The position numbers and the translations under genes were made by a program. This document shows positions 24,281 through 32,559 of a stretch of 64,000 nt of DNA, in pieces. This DNA is from a candidate division Hyd24-12 bacterium UBA6080 (GTDB lineage: Bacteria > Fermentibacterota > Fermentibacteria > Fermentibacterales > JCC-6), in assembly GCA_002436025.1 (NCBI GenBank), contig DIXM01000002.1, positions 310,001-374,000 of the forward strand. Direction: 5' to 3'. The notes under the pieces were generated by a model that worked only from the letters and a program-made list of their open reading frames with translations, had not been told where the DNA came from and searched no databases. Every line of letters begins with the position of its first letter. The stretch's first letter is position 1.

Positions 24281-25422
24281 GCGGTGTTCCCTGGGGCGAA
24301 ACCCGTCTTGTACAGGGCAACGAAGCCGTTGCACTCGGCGCCCTTGCCGCGGGCATAGACTTCTTCGCCGGATACCCCATTACGCCCTCCACCGAGGTTG
24401 CGGAGATCCTAGCCCGTGAGATGCCCCTTACCGGCGGCAAATGGATCCAGATGGAGGACGAGATTGCGAGCGTGAGCGCAATCATCGGTGCAAGCCTCGC
24501 GGGTGCAAGGGTCCTGACGGCCACCAGCGGCCCCGGATTCAGCCTGATGCAGGAGGGGCTTGGTTACGCCTGCATGACCGAGGTCCCCATCGTTATCGTC
24601 AATGTCATGAGGGCGGGACCTTCTACCGGTCTTCCCACCCAGGTGAGCCAGGGAGATGTGATGCAGGCCCGCTGGGGAACCCATGGCGACCATCCGGTGA
24701 TAGCTCTGGCTCCGTGCTCAGTTGAGGAGTGTTTCAACCTCTCGATCAGGGCGTTCAATCTGGCGGAGAGCTTCAGGACACCAGTGATCCTTCTTCCCGA
24801 CGAGATCATCGGACACATGAGGGAGAGGTTCACATTCCCGAAGCAGGATGAGCTTCAGGTCCTTCCCCTATCCGAACCCAACGTGCCCGTCGAGTGGTAC
24901 GAGCACTACCACCAGACCGCTTCCGGCGTCAGCCCCATGGCCCGTTTCGGGAGGGGTTACCGTTTCCACGTCACAGGGCTCACCCACGATGTCCACGGGT
25001 TCCCCACCCGGCGCATCGATGAGGTCGTACCCAAGATGAACCGTCTGAAACAGAAGATCACCAGAAGGCTCGATGATCTGGAGCAGAACGAGATCCACGG
25101 TGTGGACGAAAGCAGCGTCGTTGTGTTCGCATACGGCTCGGTTTTCCGCAGCGCCATGGCTGCCCGCGATATCCTTGCGAAAAAGAAGAAGAAGATAGGG
25201 GTTTTCCGACCCGTCACGATATGGCCCTTCCCGGACAGGACCGTGAAGGAGAAGCTGGACAACAAGGATGTCATAGTGGTATGCGAGTTGAACCAGGGAC
25301 AGCTCATCCACGAGGTGGAAAGGCTTACCTCAGACAGCGTAAGAGTTGTACCCATGCAGCGTTACGACGGGTACGGCATCACCCCCGAGCAGATCGTCTC
25401 GAAGGTCATGGAGGTGTCGTGA
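24277..25422 (+). CDS. korA: 2-oxoglutarate (2-oxoacid):ferredoxin oxidoreductase, alpha subunit
   Basis: This 381-residue subunit carries the pyrimidine-binding and transketolase C-terminal regions of the enzyme. Family segments are GNEAVALGALAAGIDFFAGY, PITPSTEVAE, TSGPGFSLMQEG, MRAGPSTGLPT and HGDHP. This complex oxidises a 2-oxoacid plus CoA to acyl-CoA, CO2 and reduced ferredoxin, or the reverse in reductive pathways. The PITPSTEVAE loop favours the Kor/Vor type over pyruvate-specific Por. Its stop overlaps the korB ATG by one base. Confidence 0.9.
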   Translation: MSGVPWGETRLVQGNEAVALGALAAGIDFFAGYPITPSTEVAEILAREMPLTGGKWIQMEDEIASVSAIIGASLAGARVLTATSGPGFSLMQEGLGYACMTEVPIVIVNVMRAGPSTGLPTQVSQGDVMQARWGTHGDHPVIALAPCSVEECFNLSIRAFNLAESFRTPVILLPDEIIGHMRERFTFPKQDELQVLPLSEPNVPVEWYEHYHQTASGVSPMARFGRGYRFHVTGLTHDVHGFPTRRIDEVVPKMNRLKQKITRRLDDLEQNEIHGVDESSVVVFAYGSVFRSAMAARDILAKKKKKIGVFRPVTIWPFPDRTVKEKLDNKDVIVVCELNQGQLIHEVERLTSDSVRVVPMQRYDGYGITPEQIVSKVMEVS

Positions 25423-26264
25423 TGGCGGCGCATCTTCCCTACGAGTACATATACCTCAGGTACAAGAAGAAGTTTCCCCATGTCTGGTGCCCCGGCTGCG
25501 GTATCGGGATAGTAATGGGCTCGATCATCAGGGCCGTTGATACCATGAACTGGGACATGAACGACATACTCCTGGTGTCGGGAATTGGCTGCACAAGCAG
25601 AATGCCGGTATACCTCGATTTCAACACCCTTCACACAACCCACGGAAGGGCGCTCGCGTTCGGAACCGGTGCGAAGCTTGCCAACCCCGCCCTGAAGGTC
25701 ATCGCGGTGATGGGCGATGGCGATGCCCTTGCCATAGGCGGCAACCACCTGATCCACTCCGCCAGGCGCAACATCGAGATAACGACCATCATAGTCAACA
25801 ACAACAACTACGGAATGACCGGCGGGCAGTTCTCACCCACCACCCCTCCCGGGACATTCACCGCCACCACTCCCTACGGTATGATGGAACCAGGCTTTGA
25901 CATATGCTCCCTTGCCCAGGGGGCGGGGGCCGTTTATGTGGCCAGGGGTACTGTCTACCATGTCATGGAACTCGACAAGCTGATCGCCGGTGCCCTCGAG
26001 AAACCGGGTTTCAGCGTGGTGGAAGTGCTTGCACCGTGCCCGACCAACTTCGGCAGGGCCAACCGCCTCGGAGACGCCGTGAAGATGATGGAGAGTCTCC
26101 GCGATGGCACCATCACCCAGGTACAGGCGGAGAAGCTCCCCCCCGAGGAAAGGGTGGGCAAGACGGTGAGAGGGGTTTTCCTCGATCGCGAGGATAGTGA
26201 AGGGTACACCGCCCGTTACGCGCGGCTCTGCGAACAGGCCGCAGGGGGGGTGAGCGGCAAATGA
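25422..26264 (+). CDS. korB: 2-oxoglutarate (2-oxoacid):ferredoxin oxidoreductase, beta subunit
   Basis: The 280-residue TPP-binding subunit shows WCPGCGIGIV near the N-terminus, GIGCTSRMPVYLDFN, HGRALAFGTGAKLANP and the TPP/Mg motif VMGDGDALAIGGNH followed by NNNNYGMTGGQ. The frame is open back to 25221 inside korA. The ATG at 25422, 7 bases after GGAGG, is the natural start. It overlaps korC by 4 bases. Confidence 0.92.
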   Translation: MAAHLPYEYIYLRYKKKFPHVWCPGCGIGIVMGSIIRAVDTMNWDMNDILLVSGIGCTSRMPVYLDFNTLHTTHGRALAFGTGAKLANPALKVIAVMGDGDALAIGGNHLIHSARRNIEITTIIVNNNNYGMTGGQFSPTTPPGTFTATTPYGMMEPGFDICSLAQGAGAVYVARGTVYHVMELDKLIAGALEKPGFSVVEVLAPCPTNFGRANRLGDAVKMMESLRDGTITQVQAEKLPPEERVGKTVRGVFLDREDSEGYTARYARLCEQAAGGVSGK

Positions 26265-26875
26265 AGTACACCGAGACAAGGCTCTCCGGGTCCGGTGGTC
26301 AGGGGCTCGGTCTCGCGGGAAGGATACTCTCGCAGGCCGCCATCCTCGAGGGAATGTTCGTCTGCCAGACCCAGAGCTACGGCCCCGAGGCCAGGGGTGG
26401 TGCGAGCCGAACCGATGTTATCATCTCCGTGAAGGAGATCCTTTACCCCGAGTGCCGCGAGCTTGATGTCCTTCTCGCCATGAACCAGGCCAGCACCGAC
26501 AAGTTCGCATGCAACGTGAAGTCCGGCGGAATGATCATCGTGGATTCCACCTTCGTCGATCAGCTTCCCGAGGGGAGGGTCTACGAGTTCCCCTTCACTT
26601 CCAGGTGCATCGAGCTCACCGGGAAGGCCATCGCGGCCAACCTCATGGCCCTGGGAATGCTGGCCGGCCTCACCCGGTATTTCGCCCTGGAAATCTGGAC
26701 AAGCGCCATCAAGTGCACTGTTCCGCCCCGCTTCATCGACCTGAACCTCCAGACCTTCGAGTTCGGCCACAAGGTCGGGAGAGAGGTGCTTCACATGGAG
26801 GAAGGAAGAATTCCTATGGCCTGGGACAGGAAAATGCCAGTTCCTAAAGCCATCCGGGATAAGTTCACCAGATAG
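26261..26875 (+). CDS. korC: 2-oxoglutarate (2-oxoacid):ferredoxin oxidoreductase, gamma subunit
   Basis: The 204-residue subunit matches the POR/KOR gamma family: RLSGSGGQGLGLAGRILSQA at the N-terminus, QSYGPEARGGASRTDV and LLAMNQASTDKF. This domain helps bind CoA and completes the four-subunit enzyme. It is translationally coupled to korB (ATGA overlap). The transcript probably ends before the strong promoter at 26905, but no clear terminator is visible in between. Confidence 0.92.
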   Translation: MKYTETRLSGSGGQGLGLAGRILSQAAILEGMFVCQTQSYGPEARGGASRTDVIISVKEILYPECRELDVLLAMNQASTDKFACNVKSGGMIIVDSTFVDQLPEGRVYEFPFTSRCIELTGKAIAANLMALGMLAGLTRYFALEIWTSAIKCTVPPRFIDLNLQTFEFGHKVGREVLHMEEGRIPMAWDRKMPVPKAIRDKFTR

Positions 26876-26904
26876 GCTGGCAGGAAGGACATCGGGGAAG
26901 TAAT

Positions 26905-26933
26905 TTGCTTTTTGGGAGAGCATGTTGTATAAT
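26905..26933 (+). promoter_or_regulatory. Sigma-70-type promoter of the ompA-like gene
   Basis: TTGCTT (26905-26910), a 17-base spacer and a perfect TATAAT (26928-26933), 52 bases before the gene start. This is one of the best promoters in the window and fits an abundant outer membrane protein. Confidence 0.8.
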
Positions 26934-26985
26934 CGATTTGCGCAGTTGCGTTTTACAGCAGCGCTTCTTTAAGAAGGAGGGGTGT

Positions 26986-28968
26986 ATGAGATCAAAAGTT
27001 ATCCTGTGTGCAGTTCTGCTCCTGGTTGTTTCCGGGACGGCAACAGCACTTCCATCCTACTGGGGTCTTCGCGGCCTTAACAGAGTGGTTGACGCACAGC
27101 CCATCGGCATCAACCAGTTCGCAATGGGAATCTTCCTGCACAACGGCATTTCCCACGATGAAAGGCTTGCTGTGTTCGCGGACACGTCCTTCATTGTGGA
27201 GGACATGGAGCAGGACGTCACCGGCTACTTCACCATGGCCTACGGCATCAACGAAATGATCGAGATCGCCGCCCGCGTAGGTTATGTCTACAACGGCCTT
27301 CAGCGCGACCTCGACAACGGGATCCGTGCCGCCCACACCGGTGAATGGGAAGAGGACGACGGCGTAACCAACGTGGTCGCAAGCCTCAAGGCCGGGTTCA
27401 ACCCCACCGCCGACGGCCAGTTCTGGCTTGGCGCCATGCCGCTTATCGGTTTCAAGGTCTACAGCGGCGGCGACAGCCCCTACGTTCAGAACTACGATGG
27501 TTACGACGGCATCTGGATCCTTGACGAGCCCATGTTCAGGATGCGCCGCCCCATGATCCCGGAAGCCGAGATGTACTATGGGGTTAATGCCCTGATGAGC
27601 TACAACTCCGATTTCGGGTTTGGTGTGCATGGCAACGTCGGCTACCACATCTACAGCCAGAAGTTCGAATACACTGACCGCCGCTTCGACAGCGAAGGTG
27701 TAGTTATCGACACCCAGGAAGTCAACATTGAAGTCAAGGACAATGTCCTCGTGCTGGGCATGGGCCTCGAGTTCAAAACAAGGTTCGTAACACCCTTCGC
27801 CGAGGCCGAATGGCGCATGTTCCTCGACCGCGACGAAGAGGATGGCAACGGCGAGCGCTACGACGACCTCGGCGTAGCCACGGGCGGTTTCCGCTTCACA
27901 AGCAACTTCGGCATGGCCCTCGACATCGTGGGCACCATGAGCATCAAGAACTTCGACCCTGAATGGTCCGACCTTGGCCACGACATGTACCAGGCCGGCG
28001 AAAATCCCACCGAGGAAGAACGCGCCGCCAGGTCTCCTTTCCCCATGGGCTACCCGGCCGACTACGGCTTCGGCGTGAACCTCATGTTCTCTTCCGACCT
28101 TCTTGAAAGCCCCACCAAGGGAACCCTCAGCGGTATCGTAACCGACGCCGCAACAGGTGACCTGCTTGCCGCCGAGGTCAGCTTCCCCGCCACCACCATA
28201 ATGCCCATTTCCACTACCCAGGGTTTCTACACGGTCAAGCTTCTTGCCGGTTCAGTGCCGGTGCAGGTCACCGCTGACGGCTATGTCACAATGAACGAAA
28301 CCGTTGTGATCGTTGCCGGAGAAAGCATCACCCGCGACTTCGCGATGCAGCCGGTTCCCGGCAACGGGATGCTCACCGGTACCGTCACCAATGGCGAAAC
28401 CCAGGAGATCCTTCGCGCCAGCATCAGTGTCCCCGACCTTCCCGCGGGATACAACGGCAACACGATGTGCGATGCAAACGGCGTTTACAGCGTCGAGCTT
28501 CCCGAAGGCACCTGGACTCTCAAGTCCGAGGCCCCGGGCTTCGTCACCGTTACCCGCCGCGTGACCGTCGTTGCAGACCAGACCGTCATCCAGGACATCC
28601 AGATGCGCCCCGAGCTCGTCGAGGGCCAGGTTATCGTCTTCAACAACATCTACTTCGACTACGACAGCGCCAACATCAAGCCCGAGAGCTTCTCCATCCT
28701 CGACAACGCCGCCCAGACCCTTCTCGCCAATGAGGGCGTCAGGGTTCGCATCGTCGGCCACACCGACAGCGACGGCAGCAACAGCTACAACCAGGGCCTC
28801 AGCGAGCGCAGGGCTCAGTCCGTGTTCAACTACCTTGTAAGCAAGGGTGTCCCCGCTGCTCGCCTCAGCAGTCTGGGTGCAGGCGAGGAAAGACCCGCCG
28901 TTCCCAACACCAGCCCCGCCAACAAGGCACAGAACCGCCGCATCGAGTTCGAGATCCTCGGACGCTAA
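26986..28968 (+). CDS. OmpA-family outer membrane protein with carboxypeptidase-like repeats
   Basis: This is a 660-residue protein. Signal peptide MRSKVILCAVLLLVVSGTATA; a beta-barrel-like region (~25-375); two carboxypeptidase-regulatory-like domains (GTLSGIVTDAATGDLLAAEV ~380-465, GMLTGTVTNGETQEILRASI ~465-550); and a C-terminal OmpA domain (NIYFDYDSANIKPES, VGHTDSDGSNSYNQGLSERR, NRRIEFEIL) that should bind peptidoglycan. It would tie the outer membrane to the cell wall. The ATG follows AAGAAGGAGGGG. Codon use is notably regular, as in highly expressed genes. It stands alone between a strong promoter and a strong terminator. Confidence 0.92.
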   Translation: MRSKVILCAVLLLVVSGTATALPSYWGLRGLNRVVDAQPIGINQFAMGIFLHNGISHDERLAVFADTSFIVEDMEQDVTGYFTMAYGINEMIEIAARVGYVYNGLQRDLDNGIRAAHTGEWEEDDGVTNVVASLKAGFNPTADGQFWLGAMPLIGFKVYSGGDSPYVQNYDGYDGIWILDEPMFRMRRPMIPEAEMYYGVNALMSYNSDFGFGVHGNVGYHIYSQKFEYTDRRFDSEGVVIDTQEVNIEVKDNVLVLGMGLEFKTRFVTPFAEAEWRMFLDRDEEDGNGERYDDLGVATGGFRFTSNFGMALDIVGTMSIKNFDPEWSDLGHDMYQAGENPTEEERAARSPFPMGYPADYGFGVNLMFSSDLLESPTKGTLSGIVTDAATGDLLAAEVSFPATTIMPISTTQGFYTVKLLAGSVPVQVTADGYVTMNETVVIVAGESITRDFAMQPVPGNGMLTGTVTNGETQEILRASISVPDLPAGYNGNTMCDANGVYSVELPEGTWTLKSEAPGFVTVTRRVTVVADQTVIQDIQMRPELVEGQVIVFNNIYFDYDSANIKPESFSILDNAAQTLLANEGVRVRIVGHTDSDGSNSYNQGLSERRAQSVFNYLVSKGVPAARLSSLGAGEERPAVPNTSPANKAQNRRIEFEILGR

Positions 28969-28985
28969 ACGGCCGGTGTATCACA

Positions 28986-29009
28986 GGGGGCGGGCTTCGG
29001 CCCGCCCCC
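28986..29009 (+). terminator. Bidirectional terminator with TTCG loop
   Basis: GGGGGCGGGC (28986-28995), TTCG, GCCCGCCCCC (29000-29009) is a perfect 10-bp stem between the convergent ompA-like and radical SAM genes. The + side is followed by TCTCCTT; it likely serves both strands. Confidence 0.75.
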
Positions 29010-29014
29010 TCTCC

Positions 29015-30799
29015 TTATCCCAGGTCCAGTATCTCCTGGCACCACAGCCGTTCCATTCGGATCTCGCTGAAGAAGAGCTGCTCCCTGAAGTCTGAGAATG
29101 TTTCGGAAAGGGCTGAAAGCTCGGGAAAGCCTTCGAAGAGAAGCCCGATGCCGTGCTCGAGAAGGTCGAAGGGGATCTGGTCGGATCTGTTCCACGGAAC
29201 CACGACAAGTGCTTCCTGCGAACAGGCTGAAAGCCAGCCCGGGTCGGCATCGAAAGCAGCTATGACAGCGGTTCTGAGCCTGCCCTGACGACCGAGCACC
29301 GAGGCTGTCCTGTCAACGTAGTCCAAAGGGCGGGTTACTGCTGAGACAAGGGCCGGAAGGTCGACGGGGAAAGCCCCGGAAGCCTCAATCACAACGTCCA
29401 GGACACAGTACGGATCGGTCCTGAACCTCCTTTCAACTGCGGAGATGATACTTTTCCGGCGTTCCCAGAGCCTGTCACCCCTTACCCTCAGTACTGAATG
29501 GCGTCCCGAGAAAACCGGTTCAGAGGGGCTGTCGAGCATCACCGTGTAAGGCCAGTCGCGGCAGAGAACGGGCCTGGGTTCCATGTCCAGATCGAAGCCG
29601 AGAACGGAGCCCAGTTCGTCCCGGGCGCACACCAGATGGTCGAGGGACAGCCCCGGAAGGCCGGTCACCCAGTACGGTGGACGGTCCATGAAGCAGAGGC
29701 CGATGCCCTGGGCCATCTCCCGCAGCAGCGTGCCCGGGAGGACCGAAAGGTAGAAGGCCTGGACGCTCTCCCCCAGTCCAAGGCTGACGAGGCGTTCACC
29801 GGCTTTCAGTATCCGGTCGGGCGCATCACCGGGAAGCCCGAAGATGAGGTCAACGATCGGTTCGACACCTGCGTTTTTAAGCTCGACCGCGCCCCTGAGG
29901 GTTCTCTCCGGATCGTCGTGGCGTCCCATTGCCTCAAGCACACGGCGGTTCATCGTCTGGAGACCCACCTCGACCGAATGGAAGCCTGCTTTGGCCAGTG
30001 CTGACGGGTTGAGGTTCCCAAAGCCCGCCCTGACCTCGGCGAAGCACGAAAGCCCCATTCCATGCATTCCCCCCAGCAGTGCGTCGAGGTCGCTTCTTCC
30101 GTTGAATGTGGGGTCGAGGAAGACGAACTCGGACCGTCCCGCCATGCGGTGCCTCTCGAGATTGCTCAGGACCGTTGCCGCAGGGGAAATGCGCGGTTCG
30201 GGGCATATGCGCCGGTAAGCGCAGTAGGCACACAGATGCGGGCATCCCCGCACCGATTCGATGTGGGCGGGGAGGTCACCGGAGCCTTCGAGGTGCCCGG
30301 TAAAGTATGGATCGGGCCAGTGGTCCGGCAGAAACGTGCACTTTCCCGTTGAAATGAACCCGGAAAGTTCCCCGGCCATCTTCAGCAGAAGCGACGGGTT
30401 TCCCAGGTTTTCAGCGAAGCTTTCACCCTCCCCCTCCACGAGCAGGTGGAAAGCGCCGGATTCCCTCAGCCAATGGTTGTCCTGCGTGACTTCAGGGCCC
30501 CCGGCCACAACAACGGTTTCGGGAAGGGAATTCCTGATCATTTTCGCGAGCCAGACGCTTCTTTCCGCGTTCCACATGTACAGTGTGAACCCCACGACCC
30601 GGGGTCTGTCCGCCAGGACCATGGACAGTATCTCCGAATCGGAGAAACGGTCGCAGATATCTCCCGGAACAACACTGTCAAGTGGAAGACCTGCCGCTGC
30701 AGCCAACCTTGCGGGAGCCAGAGGGATGTTTCCGGTTGGTTCAAAGCCGCAGCCCGGATGCAGCGGAAGCTGGAAAAGCATGATCTGCCCGTCAGACAC
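29015..30799 (-). CDS. B12-binding-type radical SAM protein
   Basis: The 594-residue protein has an N-terminal cobalamin-binding-like domain (VVGFTLYMWNAERS, VVVAGGPEVTQD, VEGEGE) and then a radical SAM core with ESVRGCPHLCAYCAYR (Cx3Cx2C). Further landmarks are FLDPTFN, SVEVGLQTMN and IVDLIFGLPGD, all usual in this superfamily (Elp3/MiaB-fold group, subfamily with DUF4080-like C-terminus). The substrate is unknown. The GTG at 30799 overlaps the upstream gene by 8 bases; the ATG at 30781 is an alternative start. It is cotranscribed with the membrane protein upstream. Confidence 0.85.
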   Translation of the reverse strand: MSDGQIMLFQLPLHPGCGFEPTGNIPLAPARLAAAAGLPLDSVVPGDICDRFSDSEILSMVLADRPRVVGFTLYMWNAERSVWLAKMIRNSLPETVVVAGGPEVTQDNHWLRESGAFHLLVEGEGESFAENLGNPSLLLKMAGELSGFISTGKCTFLPDHWPDPYFTGHLEGSGDLPAHIESVRGCPHLCAYCAYRRICPEPRISPAATVLSNLERHRMAGRSEFVFLDPTFNGRSDLDALLGGMHGMGLSCFAEVRAGFGNLNPSALAKAGFHSVEVGLQTMNRRVLEAMGRHDDPERTLRGAVELKNAGVEPIVDLIFGLPGDAPDRILKAGERLVSLGLGESVQAFYLSVLPGTLLREMAQGIGLCFMDRPPYWVTGLPGLSLDHLVCARDELGSVLGFDLDMEPRPVLCRDWPYTVMLDSPSEPVFSGRHSVLRVRGDRLWERRKSIISAVERRFRTDPYCVLDVVIEASGAFPVDLPALVSAVTRPLDYVDRTASVLGRQGRLRTAVIAAFDADPGWLSACSQEALVVVPWNRSDQIPFDLLEHGIGLLFEGFPELSALSETFSDFREQLFFSEIRMERLWCQEILDLG

Positions 30800-31646
30800 C
30801 TGGAAAGCCCGACAGTGTTGAGAAAAGCAGCGCCAGGGTTGAAAGAGCAGTTAGAACGTGCGCCGCGGGATGATGAGATTTCCTGAAACGGAAGACGACC
30901 CAGGTGCCAAGAACGAGTACAACCGACGCAATCAGGTGAACCCTGAAGGAAGGGCTGCCGATCCCTCCCGCGAACATCGAGCCGACGGATATCAGGGCGA
31001 AAGGAATGCATGCCGTGCAGACCCTTCCAGCCCAGTAGTCGGAGAATGCCATGGGAGGATTGCTTTTGAACATGCTGCTGTCTTCCCTGAAAAGCGCCCT
31101 GGCGGCATAGGTGACCGAGAAGGCAAGCGCAGTGGCGCCGAGTGCCCTGAAAAAGACCGTTCCGAGCGAAAAGGCGGTGAACCAGTTGCTGCCGGGAAGA
31201 CCGGAACCGGCTGGTGATTTGAGAAGGCTCAGAATGATGAAAATGGACTGAAAGACCTGCATCTCCCCCAGAACGGACCAGTAACGGAGAACCTGGCGTC
31301 CCAGCATTCTGAAAAGCTGCAGTGCCATGGCGGTCATGGCCATCTGCCCTGAAACGTTGGGGAGAAGTCGATGTGTGGTGGTGTCCAGCTGAACAAGCAT
31401 CAGCACAAGACCCACCAGCTGGACCATCCTGAGGCGTTCCAGGACCCTGAGACCCCTGCTTTCAGCTTCGGAGCGTTCATCTGGCACCTGGAGGGCGTTG
31501 CGGATAACGCCCTTTCGTATCAGGGACTGGAAAAGAACCTCCTCCAGCGCAAGCAGTATGAGGACAAGGATCCCTGCGATCGTGTGCGGCATGAACACCC
31601 TCCGGCCTTTCAGCAATGCAAAAACATAACGAATCACGCGCCCCAT
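30792..31646 (-). CDS. Polytopic membrane protein, function unknown
   Basis: The ~284-residue protein has about seven hydrophobic segments (for example IAGILVLILLALEEVLF, MVQLVGLVLMLVQL, VLVLGTWVVF). No family is recognised. The open frame reaches 31691, but the ATG at 31646 has an AGAGAGG upstream at ~10 bases and gives a positively charged N-terminus (MGRVIRYVFALLKGRR). It overlaps the radical SAM gene by 8 bases, suggesting the two act together. Confidence 0.65.
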   Translation of the reverse strand: MGRVIRYVFALLKGRRVFMPHTIAGILVLILLALEEVLFQSLIRKGVIRNALQVPDERSEAESRGLRVLERLRMVQLVGLVLMLVQLDTTTHRLLPNVSGQMAMTAMALQLFRMLGRQVLRYWSVLGEMQVFQSIFIILSLLKSPAGSGLPGSNWFTAFSLGTVFFRALGATALAFSVTYAARALFREDSSMFKSNPPMAFSDYWAGRVCTACIPFALISVGSMFAGGIGSPSFRVHLIASVVLVLGTWVVFRFRKSHHPAAHVLTALSTLALLFSTLSGFPGV

Positions 31647-31755
31647 GGGGAACAAAGCCTCTCTCGGGGGCTGGTGGGCGTTCGGGGACAAAAAACGTCA
31701 TATAACACTGGCATTACCAGCCGGAATGGCCGGACATTGGAAGGAAACGAAAAAA

Positions 31756-32439
31756 GTGAAGATCGAAGTGAATGCCGGAGGGTACACGGTCGATTCCGGT
31801 GAACACCATGTACCCCTGAGACCCCTCAAGTGCCCGTGGTGCGGAACAACGGACTACGAGGTCAGAACCAACTGCAGGAATTGCGGAGGTCCCCTTCCCG
31901 AAAGGGAACCGGAAGAGACCGGCCGGACCCTTGAGATGCCCCTCAAGCCCCCTCCTCCCCCGAGGGAGATATCGAAGAACTATGTGAGGAAACTCATGAT
32001 GCGGAGCGGCTGGGGCGTGGCGGCGGCGATCTTCGCTTTCATCGGGGGCATTTTCTTCTTTCTGGGTCTTTTACTGACGACCCTGGTGGTGACGGCTTTC
32101 GTTGGGATACCGTTCATCGGCATGGGGGCCATTTTCGGTGTGGCGGGCTTCATTGTTCTCAAAACGCAGTACGACAAGGCCAGAAAGACCGTGGAGGTCC
32201 TCAGACTGGGCCATGACACCGAAGGCCATGTGACGGAAGTCGAGCAGAACCTCATGGTCCGGATCAACGGCAGGAACCCCTTCACGATCAACTATGAGTA
32301 TTCCGTAGAGGGACAGCGCTTTACGGGAAGCGTACAGACCCTGCAGAACCCCCTGCCGGTGTTCCGCAAGGGAGGCAGGGCATGGGTACTTTACTCGTCT
32401 GAATCTCCGAATACAAGCACTCTGTATCCTCACCCCTGA
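31756..32439 (+). CDS. Zinc-ribbon DUF3592-like membrane protein
   Basis: This is a ~227-residue protein. A zinc ribbon (CPWCGTTDYEVRTNCRNCGG, ~28-47) is followed by a proline-rich linker, two transmembrane helices (GVAAAIFAFIGGIFFFLGLL and a second to VAGFIVL) and a C-terminal DUF3592-type beta domain (TEGHVTEVEQ ... FTINYEYSVEGQRFTGSVQ ... VLYSSESP). The function is unknown. The GTG at 31756 (GTG AAG ATC GAA) with AAGGAA upstream is preferred. An ATG at 31726 and the frame back to 31645 are alternatives. TATAAC at 31701-31706 may be its -10 box. Confidence 0.68.
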   Translation: MKIEVNAGGYTVDSGEHHVPLRPLKCPWCGTTDYEVRTNCRNCGGPLPEREPEETGRTLEMPLKPPPPPREISKNYVRKLMMRSGWGVAAAIFAFIGGIFFFLGLLLTTLVVTAFVGIPFIGMGAIFGVAGFIVLKTQYDKARKTVEVLRLGHDTEGHVTEVEQNLMVRINGRNPFTINYEYSVEGQRFTGSVQTLQNPLPVFRKGGRAWVLYSSESPNTSTLYPHP

Positions 32440-32480
32440 TCAGTCCGTTCATGGCGCTTCTTTCGGTAAACGCTTCGCAC

Positions 32481-32508
32481 TTGCCCCCGCAATCTAATTT
32501 GCTATTCT
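32481..32508 (+). promoter_or_regulatory. Sigma-70-type promoter of pckA
   Basis: TTGCCC (32481-32486), a 16-base spacer and TATTCT (32503-32508), 51 bases before the pckA start. The region is AT-richer than its surroundings. Confidence 0.55.
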
Positions 32509-32559
32509 TCAAACTTTGCCGGTGTTGGTGAACAGAAACGAACCGAAGGGGGTTGCACG

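Noticed and set aside
24277..26875. Pyruvate:ferredoxin oxidoreductase (Por) instead of Kor
   Set aside because: Subunit order and the alpha-subunit PITPSTEVAE region fit the 2-oxoglutarate/branched-chain type better, though the exact 2-oxoacid cannot be settled by eye.
26992..27981. 329-codon - strand frame opposite the ompA-like gene
   Set aside because: Mirror of a highly biased coding sequence; no promoter or ribosome binding site, composition typical of codon-bias shadows.
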